Assembly: GCA_964571275.1 (NCBI GenBank)
Contig: CAZNCQ010000009.1
Coordinates: forward strand, 1 to 64,000
Direction: 5' to 3'
From: DASRQZ01 sp964571275
GTDB taxonomy: Bacteria > Myxococcota_A > Polyangia > Fen-1088
Length of the DNA stretch: 64,000 bases
Made by a program: the position numbers and the translations under genes. Below are positions 1-10,988 of the stretch, piece after piece (the stretch's first letter is position 1; each line of letters opens with the position of its first letter). A model generated the notes under the pieces. That model did not search any database, was not told the DNA's origin, and was given only the letters and a program-made list of their open reading frames with translations.

Positions 1-574
1 GCGTGATGATCGCGAACATCAGCTGGTACATCGAGAAGACGTTCTGCGAGACCCACGCGGCGTAGTCGGTGTTGGGTGCCGAGGTCACGCCTTTCAGGAA
101 CGCGAACTTCGTGCCGCCGAGCACCGACGTCCCGGGCGCGAACGTGAAGCTGTAACCGAAGGCCCACCACAGGATGGTGACCAGCCCGGCACAGCCCAGG
201 CATTGCGCCATGACCGAGAGGATGTTCTTGCGGCGCACGAGGCCGCCGTAGAACAGGGCCAGCCCGGGCAGCGTCATGAAGAGCACCAGCGCGGCCGAGG
301 TCATCATCCAGGCGTTGTGGCCGGGACCCGGCGACTGCAGCGCCTTGGGCGTGCCGTTGGTGATGTACGCCTCGAGGTCAGCCACGCGCGTGGCCAGGTC
401 GGGCGCCGCCGGCGCGGCTGCGGCCGCCGCGGGCGCCTGCGCCGACGCGATTCCAGCGCTCAGCGCCACCACGGAAAATACGGCCAGCGAGGCAAGAATC
501 GTCCACGCGGCTGCGCGCCGTGCCTTGCCCCCGCCGGCACTCCCGGTCGTCAGTCGAATCCTAGCGTTCACCAT
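1..574 (-). CDS. amt: Ammonium transporter Amt, N-terminal part (cut by window edge)
   Basis: Imports ammonium through the inner membrane. The 191 visible codons start at an ATG with an AAAGGA ribosome site 9 nt upstream. The protein begins with a cleavable signal-like segment (hydrophobic run ending ALSAGIASAQA), then a short helical stretch (DLATRVADLEAYITN), then typical Amt transmembrane helices: the LPGLALFYGGLVRRKN motif of helix 2 and an ILWWAFGYSFTF segment. The remaining helices and the twin-His pore lie outside the window. A sigma54 promoter lies 63 nt upstream of the ATG and an NtrC-type activator gene ends 280 nt upstream, so nitrogen-limited expression is likely. It is distinct from the second amt at 7016-8542, which has a different N-terminus. 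Confidence 0.93.
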   Translation of the reverse strand, partial: MVNARIRLTTGSAGGGKARRAAAWTILASLAVFSVVALSAGIASAQAPAAAAAAPAAPDLATRVADLEAYITNGTPKALQSPGPGHNAWMMTSAALVLFMTLPGLALFYGGLVRRKNILSVMAQCLGCAGLVTILWWAFGYSFTFAPGTSVLGGTKFAFLKGVTSAPNTDYAAWVSQNVFSMYQLMFAIIT

Positions 575-636
575 TTTCGGCAGTCCTTTCGTCAGCGGGT
601 TCGTTCGTTGCTGGGTCGGCTCACACGTGCCCCTAC

Positions 637-652
637 AGCAACGGCGGTGCCG
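637..652 (-). promoter_or_regulatory. Sigma54 (-24/-12) promoter of amt
   Basis: Read on the minus strand the site is CGGCACCGCCGTTGCT, compared with the sigma54 consensus TGGCACGNNNNTTGCW. It keeps the invariant GG and GC at the right spacing, GGCAC complete, and TTGCT complete. It points at amt and would start transcription about 50 nt before the ATG. The adjacent regulator carries the GAFTGA loop needed to activate sigma54 polymerase. The rest of 575-854 shows no gene. Confidence 0.72.
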
Positions 653-854
653 AATCGCGCGGGGACCGGCCGCCTATCAAGGATCTCGCCGACTTGTTGG
701 TGCGCAATCGATCCCGGAAACAAGTCGGATCACTGACAGAAACTTTGCGGAAACCTGCTGTTCAACCGCCGGACGTATGGGCTGGGGACAGATTTGCCAA
801 ACGCAGCATCGTTTTGGCGTTTCGCAAGGCGGCAATACCAGCCGTGCGAACGGG

Positions 855-2199
<1,345 letters not shown>

Positions 2200-2207
<8 letters not shown>

Positions 2208-4374
2208 GGCTCACGCGACCCGGAGCTGCGACGGCAACCGCGCCGGCGGCCGCCGTCGCCGCGCGCGCCGCCGCCGCCGCGGGCCACAGCACGGTGGCGA
2301 TCGTCCCCTTGCCGGGCGTGCTGCCGAGGTTGATCTGTCCGCCGTGGTTGCGCACGATGCTGGCGGCGATCGGCAACCCGAGTCCGGTCCCTTCGCCGCG
2401 CTTCTTTGTCGTGAAGAACGGATCGAACACCGTGTTCATGTGCTCGGGCGCGATGCCGCACCCGCGATCCTCGACCTCGATCTGCACCTGTCCCTCACGC
2501 GTGCGGCACGCGCGCACCAGCACGCGATCGCCTTCCCCGGACGCGTCGCATGCGTTCAACAGCAAATTTACGAAGACCTGCTGCAATTGATCGGGATCGG
2601 CGGCCAGCGGCGGCAGATCCTCCTCCAGCGCCACTTCGATGCGCACGTGCTTGGCCTCGCTCTTCCATTCCAGCAGCGACCGCGCGCGCTCGAAGATCGC
2701 CTCCAGGGACACCGCTTGCCGCTCGATCGCCTGCCGGCGCGAGAAATCCAGCACCTGGCGGATGGTCGACGAGATGTTGTCGATGTGCTTGATGATCACG
2801 CGCAGGTCGTCGGCGCGCGGGCCGCCGCTGTGCGCGCGCAGCACCTGCTCGGCGCGCCCGCGGATGACCGCCAGCGGGCTGCCGATCTCGTGCGCGATGC
2901 CGGCGGCGAGCACGCCGACGGTGATCAGCTTCTCGGCGCGCACCAGCTGATTCTCCAGGCTGCGCAGCTCGGTCTGGTCCTCGACCAGCGCGAACGTGCG
3001 CACGCCCAGCTCGTGATCGCGCACGGGAACGACGCGCACGTGAAACTGGTGCGAGCCGCTCGCGAGCGCGCGCAGCGCCTGCGCGCGTCGGCCGCCCGCG
3101 TCGGGGCCGCCGTCATCTTCCAGCAACGGCTGCAGCGTCGCCGCCCATTCCGCTCCCGGTCCGGTGAACGCCTCCGCGACCGGCGCGCCGATGCGGATGG
3201 GCCCGAAACGGTCGGTGAGGAAGCTGTTGGCCAGCACGACCTTGCCGTCCATCGACACACCGAGCACGCCGAGCGGTGCGTTCTCGACGATCGCTTCGCT
3301 GGTCTGGCGCGCGCTGGCCAGCGCCTGCGCCAGGCGCAGCCGCCCCTCGAGCTCGACCTTCTTGCGCTGCTGGCGCAGGAGCATCGCGCCGATCGCCGCC
3401 ACCGCGAGCGCCGCCGCCGTCGCGGTCAACACGACGCGCGCCACCATCGACGCCTCGCGCTCGTCGATCGCGCGCGTCGATGCCAGCCAGGTCACGGACC
3501 AGCTTCCGGTCGGGCGGTCGACACGCTCCGAGACCAGCACCGCGGGGTTGCTCTGGGTCCGCACGATGCGCGCGCCACGCACGCCGCGCATGATCGCGGG
3601 CGCGATCGTCGCTTCCAGCTCTGCTTGCGGCGCCCCCGTGGGGCTGGCGCGACAGCCGCCCGCGGTCTCGCAGCCGGCCCAGACCACGCCCGCAGGATCG
3701 GTCACGAACAACCGCGCCGCCGGCAGCGGCGTCCAGGCGACCGCGCCGAGAAAGATGCGCGCGTCGCTGGCCACGACGATCGCCCGTCCGCCGCGCACCG
3801 GCGTGCCGTAGAGAATGAACGAGCGGTCGCCGAGGCGCGCGGTCTCTCCCAGCGCCTTGGTGTTCCTGGCGACGACGTCGCTGGCCAGCCGCCGGGCGTC
3901 GGGGATCAGCGCGCGCACGGTGTCGGCGCTCTCGCTCGGGTCCGATGCCAGGATGTCCAGCTTGCCGGCCGCATCGACGAGCGCGATCATGCGGTACTGC
4001 GCGACGACCGCTGCCAGCGCGCGAAATGCGCTCTCCCAGACGCGGCGCTCGGTCGCCGCGTCGGGGTTGGCGGCGACGCCGGTGTGCTCGACCAGATCGG
4101 TCAGCATGCGCGTGTCCTGGTCCAGCGCATCGAGGCGCGCGGTCAGTGCCTCGACCGACGCGTGCACCTGGCGGTGCGTCGTGAGCGTGAAGTCGTCGAC
4201 CAGCTTGCGGTGCTCGTGACGCCCGCTGGCCAGCGATAACCCCAGAATGCCCGCGAGCGCAGCCAGAATGACGGCGATGCTCTTGATCGGCTTCAACTGC
4301 GGCCTAGCATACGCGCGGGCCGCTGGTGAGGCACGCCTCGGGCGCGGCGTGGGCGTGAGGGCAGATGGAGGCAC
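2200..4374 (-). CDS. Membrane sensor histidine kinase (NtrY/NtrB-like)
   Basis: A 724-residue sensor that should phosphorylate the coupled response regulator. A transmembrane helix near residues 31-50 is followed by a periplasmic region of about 270 residues, a second helix near 325-345, a PAS-like segment (SEAIVENAPLGVLGVSMDG), and the kinase core: H-box GIAHEIGSPLAV, N-box NLLLNACDAS, G1 DRGCGIAP, and FFTTKKRGEGTGLGL. All residues needed for autophosphorylation are present. The listed start is a GTG; a TTG near 4296, just before the first helix, is a plausible alternative. The ligand is not evident. The C-terminus is an Ala-rich tail. Confidence 0.93.
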
Positions 4375-4513
4375 GGCGCTCGACCCGACGCGGACAGCAG
4401 AGAGCGTGCCAACCGCGATTCCGCGGATCTAGCGGATGGCGTCCTTGCGAAACGCCGGTTGGCGCGCGCGGACATTTGCAGAACGCGGGTTCGGGCCTGG
4501 TGCCCCGGCGAGC

Positions 4514-6460
4514 TCAGAGCTCGATCTGCGAGCCGATCTCGACGACGCGATTGGCAGGCAGCGCGAAGAAGTCGGTCGCCGACCGCGAATTGCGCGACAG
4601 GAAGCGAAATAGCTGCTTTCGCCAACGTGCCATGCCATGGCCGTTGACCGAGAGCAGCGTTTCGCGGCCAAGGTAGAAGCTGGTGTCGGCCTCGACCATC
4701 GGCAGCCCGCGCGCGCGGCACAGGCGCAGCGCCTGCATGAGATCGGGGCTCTGCATGAACCCGTAGTGCGCCGTGACCGTCCAGAAGCCGTCGCCGATCT
4801 CTTCCATGTGCAGCGCATTGGCGGCGTCGACCTCGGGCACGGCGTCGGTGACCACGGACAGCATCACGACCTGCTTGTGCAGCACCTTGTTGTGCTTGAA
4901 GTGGTGCAGGAGCACGTTGGGCGTCCCGCCGCGCGTCGACGTCAGGAACACCGCGGTCCCGGGGACGCGAAACGGCTCGCAACGCTGCACGTCGTCGAGG
5001 AACACCTCGAGCGGCAGCGTCTCGGCGGCGATGCGCTTGCTCAGCAGCGCGCGCCCGCGCTTCCAGGTCACCATGACCGTGAAGACGCCGGCCGCGACCG
5101 TCAGCGGGAACCAGCCGCCGTGCAGGATCTTCGCCGAGCAGGCGGCGAAGAACGCGAGGTCGAACGACAGGAACAGCGCCAGCAGCGCGCCGGCGCGCGC
5201 GGCGGTCCAGTGCCAGCGTTCGCGCGCGACGAAGTAGAACAGCACCGATGTGATCGCCATGGTGCCGGTGACCGCGATGCCGTAGGCGTCCGCCAGGTTG
5301 CTCGAGGCCCGGAAGCCCAGCACCAGCGCCACGCAGGCGAGCATCAGCAGCCAGTTGACCTCGGGGATGTAGATCTGGCCTTCGGTCTCGCCTGACGTGT
5401 GAACGATGGTGACGCGCGGCAGGTATCCGAGCTGCACCGCCTGGCGCGTGAGCGAGTAGGCGCCGGAGATCAGCGCCTGCGACGCGACGACGGTGGCCGC
5501 CGTCGCCAGCAGCACCATCGGGAACAGCATCGCCGACGGCACCATCGCGTAGAACGGGTTGGCGCCCGCGGCGGATGGGTGCTCGAGCAGCAGCGCACCC
5601 TGGCCGAAGTAGTTGATGAGCAGCGCGGGAAACACGCACAGGCCCCACGCGGTTCGGATCGCGCGCGGGCCGAAGTGTCCCATGTCGGCGTAGAGCGCTT
5701 CGCCCCCCGTGATGCACAGGACGACCGAGCCGAGCACGAGAAAGCCGTGGCGTCCGTGGCGCGCGAAGAAGCGCACGGCGTAGAGCGGATTCACCGCGCC
5801 CAGGATCTCCGGATGGCGCACGATCCAGGGCAGCCCGATGGCCGCGATGGCCACGAACCAGACCAGCGTCACCGGCCCGAAGACCGCGCCGATGCCGCCG
5901 GTGCCGCGGCGCTGGATCGCGAACAGCGCCACCAGGATCACGCACGTGATCGGGACGACGTACGGCGCGCAGGTGGTGGTCGCGACCTCGAGGCCTTCGA
6001 CCGCGGACAGCACCGAGATCGCCGGCGTGATCACGCCGTCGCCGTAGAGCAACGCCGCGCCGAAGAGACCGAGCATCACGAGAAAATGGCGCCGGCGCGG
6101 ATTCTGCGGCGCCGCGCTGGTTCTCGGCGCCGCGACCAACGCCAGGAGCGCGAGCACGCCGCCCTCGCCGTCGTTGTCGGCGCGCATGACGAACGCCAGG
6201 TACTTGACCGAGACGACCAGCGTCAGCGACCAGAAGACCAGCGACAGAATACCGAGGACGTTGGCGGTAACCGGCGCAACGCCGTAAGGAAGCGTGACGC
6301 ACTCTTTGATCGCGTAGAGCGGGGACGTACCGATGTCACCGTAGACGACGCCAACCGCGCCCAGCGCCAACCGCCACAGATCACCCTTGCCATGCCCCAC
6401 GTGTCCTCGCGCGGCCGTTGTATCCGCGACCCCCGCTGAAGAAGCTGCCAAGCCTTGCAC
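4514..6460 (-). CDS. kup: Kup-type potassium uptake protein
   Basis: A 648-residue K+ symporter of the Kup/HAK family, the usual family length. The signature GVVYGDIGTSPLYA lies near residue 37, followed by about 12 hydrophobic helices (for example ALLYGDGVITPAISVLSAVEG and NPFYAMVP) and a C-terminal cytoplasmic domain from about residue 470. It starts at a GTG with AAGG upstream. A strong terminator separates it from the PII gene upstream, so it is probably transcribed from its own promoter in the 6461-6488 region or by readthrough. Its placement between the nitrogen genes and the two-component pair is unusual but may be only positional. Confidence 0.95.
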   Translation of the reverse strand: MQGLAASSAGVADTTAARGHVGHGKGDLWRLALGAVGVVYGDIGTSPLYAIKECVTLPYGVAPVTANVLGILSLVFWSLTLVVSVKYLAFVMRADNDGEGGVLALLALVAAPRTSAAPQNPRRRHFLVMLGLFGAALLYGDGVITPAISVLSAVEGLEVATTTCAPYVVPITCVILVALFAIQRRGTGGIGAVFGPVTLVWFVAIAAIGLPWIVRHPEILGAVNPLYAVRFFARHGRHGFLVLGSVVLCITGGEALYADMGHFGPRAIRTAWGLCVFPALLINYFGQGALLLEHPSAAGANPFYAMVPSAMLFPMVLLATAATVVASQALISGAYSLTRQAVQLGYLPRVTIVHTSGETEGQIYIPEVNWLLMLACVALVLGFRASSNLADAYGIAVTGTMAITSVLFYFVARERWHWTAARAGALLALFLSFDLAFFAACSAKILHGGWFPLTVAAGVFTVMVTWKRGRALLSKRIAAETLPLEVFLDDVQRCEPFRVPGTAVFLTSTRGGTPNVLLHHFKHNKVLHKQVVMLSVVTDAVPEVDAANALHMEEIGDGFWTVTAHYGFMQSPDLMQALRLCRARGLPMVEADTSFYLGRETLLSVNGHGMARWRKQLFRFLSRNSRSATDFFALPANRVVEIGSQIEL

Positions 6461-6488
6461 GTGAGACCTTTAATGACCCAGGTAGGTT

Positions 6489-6519
6489 GAAAACAAAGCG
6501 GGAGGGCGACCCCTCCCGC
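6489..6519 (-). terminator. Intrinsic terminator after glnB
   Basis: On the minus strand there is a perfect 9-bp GC stem (GCGGGAGGG / CCCTCCCGC, arms 6511-6519 and 6498-6506) with a GTCG tetraloop, followed directly by TTTGTTTT. It lies 23 nt after the glnB stop codon and before the kup start. Confidence 0.9.
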
Positions 6520-6541
6520 GAAGCAACACGTACGAGAGCCC

Positions 6542-6880
6542 TTAGATGGCGTCTTCGCCGCGTTCGCCGGTACGAATACGCACCGCCTCGTCGAGCGGGG
6601 TCACGAAGATCTTGCCGTCGCCGATCTTGCCCGTCTTCGCAACGGCGGCGATCGCCTCGACGACGTCGTGAACCATCGAGTCCTTGACGACGATCTCGAC
6701 GCAGACCTTGGGCACGAAGTCGACGACGTAGGCAGAGCCTCGGTAAACCTCTTGCTTGCCGCCGGTGCGGCCGAAGCCCTTCACCTCGAAGACCGTCATA
6801 CCCTGCACGCCGACCTCGCGCAGTCGGTCCTTGACCTCGTCGAGCTTGAACGGTTTGATGATCGCCTCGATCTTTTTCAT
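6542..6880 (-). CDS. glnB: PII nitrogen signalling protein (GlnB/GlnK)
   Basis: A 112-residue PII protein of standard length. It begins MKKIEAIIKPFKLDEVK and carries the T-loop with Tyr51 (VYRGSAY), the site uridylylated in many bacteria, and the B-loop region TGKIGDGKIFV. PII proteins sense 2-oxoglutarate and ATP/ADP and can plug Amt channels. A GGGGGAG ribosome site sits just upstream. It is directly downstream of a full amt gene, so it may act as a GlnK for that transporter, although the usual order is glnK before amtB. A perfect 14-bp inverted repeat lies 31 nt before its start and a terminator just after its stop. Confidence 0.97.
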   Translation of the reverse strand: MKKIEAIIKPFKLDEVKDRLREVGVQGMTVFEVKGFGRTGGKQEVYRGSAYVVDFVPKVCVEIVVKDSMVHDVVEAIAAVAKTGKIGDGKIFVTPLDEAVRIRTGERGEDAI

Positions 6881-6910
6881 TGGTCTCCCCCGAGCAAATC
6901 TTGTGAATCA

Positions 6911-6957
6911 CCGTCTTCTGGTGGACCGGAATATAACCGTCGACCACCAGAAGACGG
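6911..6957 (-). promoter_or_regulatory. 14-bp inverted repeat in the amt-glnB leader
   Basis: Arms 6911-6924 and 6944-6957 are perfect complements (CCGTCTTCTGGTGG) around a 19-nt A/T-richer loop. The hairpin ends 31 nt before the glnB ATG and about 60 nt after the amt stop. No T-run follows it on the minus strand, so it is not a standard terminator. It could be a processing or stabilising hairpin or a leader element that sets the amt:glnB ratio. Its function is not known from the sequence. Confidence 0.7.
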
Positions 6958-7015
6958 GACTTATTTCATTGTGGCTTCTTGCAATGCCCTGCTTGGCGAA
7001 TTGCCAACGCGTGAA

Positions 7016-8542
7016 TTAGAACGCCTTGGCCGGGACGCTCTGCGCCTTGACGGCGACCGCCTCGGGAGCGTTCGCCCCGTGCATGATGGAGTTGATGAGC
7101 TCCGGATAGGCCGGACCGCCGTGCTCGTGGATGTCGAGACCCTCGAGCTCGCCCTCGCGCGAGACGCGCAGGGTGCCGGTCGCCTTGACGGCGTACATGA
7201 GCGCGAAGCCGACGACCGTCGTCGCCGCGGTGACCGCCGCGCTGCCGATGAGCTGGCCGATCAGCTGGTTGACGCCACCGCCGTAGAACAGGCCGGTGAC
7301 GACCGCGCCGGCCGAGTTGTCGGCGCCGGTCGGACCGGGAGCGCCGTACTGGCCGGTGGCGAACAGACCGAGGCTGAGCGTGCCCCAGATGCCGTTCGCG
7401 CCGTGGACCGCCCACGCGCCGATCGGATCGTCGATGCGCAGGTACTCGACCAGGTCGATGGCCAGGATGCAGACGACGCCGGCGATGCCGCCGAGGCAGA
7501 TCGCGCCGAACGGCGACACCCAGTAGCACGGGCAGGTGATGGCCACGAGACCGGCGAGGAAGCCGTTCACGGTGATGCCGCAGTCCCACACCTTGTTGCG
7601 CGGGTACATGTAGAACAGCGCGGACAGACCGCCGGCGCAGGCCGCCAGCGTGGTGTTGGCGGCGACGCGGCCGATGCCCTGGATGTCCATCGCCGACAGC
7701 GTGCTGCCCGGGTTGAAGCCGTACCAGCCGAACCAGAGGATGACGCCACCGACGGAGGCGATGGTCATGTCGTGGCCGGGAGGCATCGCGCCGCCGTCAC
7801 GCTTGAACTTGCGGCCGATGCGCGGCCCCAGCGCGATGGCGCCAGTGAGCGCGACGAACCCGCCGATCGTGTGGACGACCGTCGAGCCGGCGAAGTCGTG
7901 GAACGCGGCCGGCTTGATGTTGTTGAGCCAGCCGTCCGGACCCCAGGCCCAGTGGCCGATGATCGGGTAGATGAAGCCGCTGACGCCGAGGCTGTAGAGC
8001 AGGTCGCCCACGAAGCCGGTGCGGCCGACCATCGCGCCCGAGGTGATCGTGCTGCAGGTGTCGGCGAACGCGAACTGGAACAGCCAGTAGGCGAGGATCG
8101 CCACGCCGGTGGTTCCGTAGGTGTCCGGCGCGCCGTGCAGGAAGAAGTACTGGTGGCCGATGAAGCCGTTGCCCGCGCCGAACATGAACGCGAAGCCGAA
8201 CGCCCAGAACAGGATGCCGCACAAGCACGTGTCGACGATGCCTTCGAGGAGGATGTTCACGGTCTCGCGGCTGCGGGCGAACCCGGCCTCGAGGCACATG
8301 AAGCCCGCCTGCATGAAGAACACGAGGAACGCTGCGATGAGCGTCCACATCGTGTTGATCGGGTTGATGTACGGCGCGGGGGGAGCGGCCGGATCATCAG
8401 CAAGGGCAGGATGAGAGAAGTAGTCCGGGAGCCCCTTGAGCACTAGGAAAAGCACCGCCAATGCGATCGCCTTCGACCCGAGGATGGCGTAAAAAACGCG
8501 CCTCCTGTCGGGGTCTCGAAATGCCTCCAAAATCCGCTTCAT
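7016..8542 (-). CDS. amt: Ammonium transporter Amt, complete
   Basis: A 508-residue Amt/Mep/Rh channel. The start was set at the ATG of MKRILEAFRDPDRR because AGGAG lies 8 nt upstream; the frame is open 16 codons further but without a ribosome site. Helix-2 region MQAGFMCLEAGFARSRETVN is typical. Both pore histidines are visible: one in DFAGSTVVHTIGG and one in GAWAVHGANGIWG. There is an N-terminal extra helix before the first Amt helix (residues about 17-37). The soluble C-terminal tail (GLDIHEHGGPAYPEL) is typical of the family. It lies upstream of a PII gene on the same strand, so PII control of ammonium flux is likely. A sigma54 box upstream is only weakly supported. Confidence 0.95.
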   Translation of the reverse strand: MKRILEAFRDPDRRRVFYAILGSKAIALAVLFLVLKGLPDYFSHPALADDPAAPPAPYINPINTMWTLIAAFLVFFMQAGFMCLEAGFARSRETVNILLEGIVDTCLCGILFWAFGFAFMFGAGNGFIGHQYFFLHGAPDTYGTTGVAILAYWLFQFAFADTCSTITSGAMVGRTGFVGDLLYSLGVSGFIYPIIGHWAWGPDGWLNNIKPAAFHDFAGSTVVHTIGGFVALTGAIALGPRIGRKFKRDGGAMPPGHDMTIASVGGVILWFGWYGFNPGSTLSAMDIQGIGRVAANTTLAACAGGLSALFYMYPRNKVWDCGITVNGFLAGLVAITCPCYWVSPFGAICLGGIAGVVCILAIDLVEYLRIDDPIGAWAVHGANGIWGTLSLGLFATGQYGAPGPTGADNSAGAVVTGLFYGGGVNQLIGQLIGSAAVTAATTVVGFALMYAVKATGTLRVSREGELEGLDIHEHGGPAYPELINSIMHGANAPEAVAVKAQSVPAKAF

Positions 8543-8831
8543 TGAATCGACTCCTGTTTTTTCGAAGGTTTTTTTTCCGGCGGAGCTCACCGACCTTCGG
8601 CGCCCCCCATGGAGCGCTCATCATCGCCATGGCGTATTGCCGGCGTGTTTCCAGTCCGTATATTCGCCGTAAAAGCGCTTGAAATGTTCGTGGCGCTGTT
8701 TATGGAAAGAACGCGATCGTGAGAAATGCAAGATCGAGCGAGAAATCCCGGCGAAATCTGCGCGAAATGCGCGGGCGTTTCTCGTCGCCGCTGACGCCGT
8801 CCATCAGCGTCGCAGACCGCTCGCAGCGCGG

Positions 8832-9575
8832 CTAATCAGTCGCCGCAACGCTGCGCCGCGGATCGCTCTCGTCGTACAGGATCCAGACCTTTGCACCGAC
8901 GGCGGGCGGTGTTCGCGATGTCGTGCGGCCCTCGATCGTTCCCTCGATCGTCTGAAACGCATAGTTGACACGGATCACGCGCTGCCAGTTGATCCGCATC
9001 GCCGTCGCCTTGGTCGCGATCACCGTCGCGACCGCCGCCTGGCCGTGAACATAGATGTCGCGGAGGCGCCGAGCGCGCCTGACGCCGATCGCCACGAACA
9101 GCAGCCCCACGCTCGCGATGCCGAACGGCAGCAAGCCGGCGATGCCGACCAGCGACGCACGTTCGCCGTGAATGCGCGATCGCGCAGGCCGGCGCGGATC
9201 GTAATCGATCGCGAACGGCGCGTGCAGGCGCGCTTCGGCGACCAGCTGTCGGCTGGTCGTCGCCATCGAGCTCGAGCGTGCGGCGCCGGTCGCGTCGGTG
9301 AACGAGTAGTCGAGCTGAAAGACGCGCCGCCCGTTCACGCGCGTGCTCCTGGCCGTGGCGGCGAGCGCCTGACCACGGGCGACCAGGCCGCGCCGGTCCA
9401 GGATCATGTCGGTCCACGGAGCTCCAGCGGTCGACAGCAGCGCCGAGCCGGCGATCGCCCCGACGACGGCCCAAATCGCGCCGACGAGCATGAACACCGC
9501 CGTGGACGGGTCGAGCGCGCGCAGCCGAAACCGGCGCGGGGCCGGAGGCGGTGCGGGAACGGTCGCGAGCAGCAT
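8832..9575 (-). CDS. DUF3592-type membrane protein
   Basis: A 247-residue protein with two hydrophobic segments near residues 27-50 and 140-163. The repeated pattern of a beta-rich stretch ending in a DYDP or YDESDPRRS motif (FAIDYDPRRPARS, VWILYDESDPRRS) fits the DUF3592 family, whose function is unknown. It lies 78 nt after the FecR-type anti-sigma gene on the same strand and could be the last gene of that unit. The 289-nt stretch between it and the amt start (8543-8831) contains no gene that I can recognise. Confidence 0.7.
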   Translation of the reverse strand: MLLATVPAPPPAPRRFRLRALDPSTAVFMLVGAIWAVVGAIAGSALLSTAGAPWTDMILDRRGLVARGQALAATARSTRVNGRRVFQLDYSFTDATGAARSSSMATTSRQLVAEARLHAPFAIDYDPRRPARSRIHGERASLVGIAGLLPFGIASVGLLFVAIGVRRARRLRDIYVHGQAAVATVIATKATAMRINWQRVIRVNYAFQTIEGTIEGRTTSRTPPAVGAKVWILYDESDPRRSVAATD

Positions 9576-9653
9576 GGGCCTTCAATGATAGCGCCGCGCG
9601 CACGCCGCGCGAATCGGTGCCACCCCGGCGTCGGGCGCACGCGCGCGCCGAGG

Positions 9654-10988
9654 TCAGCGAGCGTCGTCCCGAACGTCGTCCCGAACGCGGTCCTGAGTGT
9701 GCCGGAGGCCTTCCTGCGCGCTCGCGCGCACCTCCGGCGAGGGATCGTGCAGGGCTCGTTCGAACGCGCCGCGAGCGGCGGGCGCATCGCCCGCCTCGAG
9801 CAGCAACCGGCCCAGCGCCGCGGCAGCTTCACCGGCGCGCGACGAGGACGGAAACCGATCCAGGAACGCGGCGAACAGCGTGCGCGCCCCCGCGGCGTCG
9901 CCGGCACGTTCGACGGCCACGGCGCGCCAGTACAGAGCGTCTTCCTCGATGTCACGCCCCTGCGAGACGCGCTCGACCTCGGCAAACTCCGCGGCGGCCG
10001 CCTGGGCGTCACCATCGCGGAGCCGAGACCAGGCGTGACCGAACGACGGCGAGCCCGATAGCGGACGTGCGTCGCGCGCCGCCGGCAACGACTTGGAGCC
10101 GGGCATGACCGCGGCGATCACCCTCGCGTGGTGCTTGGCCGCCGGCGCTGTCCGTCGCGCCGCGCGCGCTCGGCTCTCTGTGCGGGCAGCGGCCGGCGGC
10201 GGCGGAGCGGCGGCCTCGGGGGCCAGCTTCGCGGGCACAGCTTCGCGCACCCAATCGTCGCCCGCCTCGAGCACGGCCAGCGCGCCGCCGCGCGAGCGCA
10301 CCTCGACCTGTCCGTGCCAGACATGCACGCCGGCCAGGTGATGGTCCGTCACCGCGACCTTGAAGCGCGTGCCACGAACCTCGACCTCGCCGTCGTCGGT
10401 CACCACGCGGAAGCGCTCGCGCGCGCCCAGCGGCGCGATGTCGAGCTCGATCTCACCGTCGTCGAGGCGCACGATCTCGTCGGGCTGAAAGTGCGCGCGG
10501 GAAAAGCGCGCCGGCCCGATGGCCCGGATCGTCGCGCGTGATTCGCCGGCGGCCTCCGCGGGCGCTTGCAGGGCGCTGCGCGCGGCGGCGACGTCGCTGG
10601 CGCGCCGGCCCGTCAACACGGCCACGGTGGTGATCGTCGGGATCGCCAGCGCCAGCCCGATCAGCGCGCGCCGCCGCCAACCATCGTCGTACAGCCATTG
10701 GGGCCACCAGCGAGGCGGCTCGGGCGCGGCGGCCAGCGTGCGCAGCCGCGCGCCGATCTCGTCGCGCGCCTCGCGTGACATCTTCTCGGGGCTCGGCGCC
10801 GCCGCCCTCGCCTCCTCGGCCAGCGCCCGCAGCGCGCGACATTCCTCGGAGCAGCGCGCGCACCGCATGACGTGCCACTCGGTGCGCGGATCGGCGGCCT
10901 CGGAAATCGAACGCGTCAGCTTCCAGCCCGGCGGACAGCCGGGCCGAACCAGGCGCGCCAGCCAGCTCGCCGCCGTCGTCGTCTTCAT
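9654..10988 (-). CDS. Anti-sigma factor with zinc-finger-like, FecR and TPR regions
   Basis: A 444-residue membrane regulator partnered with the overlapping ECF sigma gene. The cytoplasmic N-terminus has a HxxxCxxC zinc anti-sigma motif (HVMRCARCSEEC, about residues 39-50). One transmembrane helix follows near 108-125. The periplasmic part contains a FecR-type beta domain (DGEIELDIAPLG, VEVRGTRFKVAV, LAGVHVWHGQVEV) at about 150-245, a Pro/Ala-rich linker, and TPR-like helices from about 310 (FGHAWSRLRDGDAQAAAAEF, EDALYWRAVAVERAGDAAGA). The ATG overlaps the sigma stop (ATGA). The paralogue at 43421-44308 has the same plan without a clear FecR domain. Confidence 0.85.
   Translation of the reverse strand: MKTTTAASWLARLVRPGCPPGWKLTRSISEAADPRTEWHVMRCARCSEECRALRALAEEARAAAPSPEKMSREARDEIGARLRTLAAAPEPPRWWPQWLYDDGWRRRALIGLALAIPTITTVAVLTGRRASDVAAARSALQAPAEAAGESRATIRAIGPARFSRAHFQPDEIVRLDDGEIELDIAPLGARERFRVVTDDGEVEVRGTRFKVAVTDHHLAGVHVWHGQVEVRSRGGALAVLEAGDDWVREAVPAKLAPEAAAPPPPAAARTESRARAARRTAPAAKHHARVIAAVMPGSKSLPAARDARPLSGSPSFGHAWSRLRDGDAQAAAAEFAEVERVSQGRDIEEDALYWRAVAVERAGDAAGARTLFAAFLDRFPSSSRAGEAAAALGRLLLEAGDAPAARGAFERALHDPSPEVRASAQEGLRHTQDRVRDDVRDDAR

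Noticed and set aside
778..795. TGGGGACAGATTTGCC on the plus strand, another sigma54-like string.
   Set aside because: It points against the gene direction, toward the end of the response regulator gene, and no plus-strand gene follows it.
8638..8653. Sigma54-like element upstream of the complete amt gene (GG and GC spaced correctly on the minus strand).
   Set aside because: The -12 half lacks TTGC and the -24 half lacks GGCAC; only the invariant dinucleotides match, which happens by chance in GC-rich DNA.
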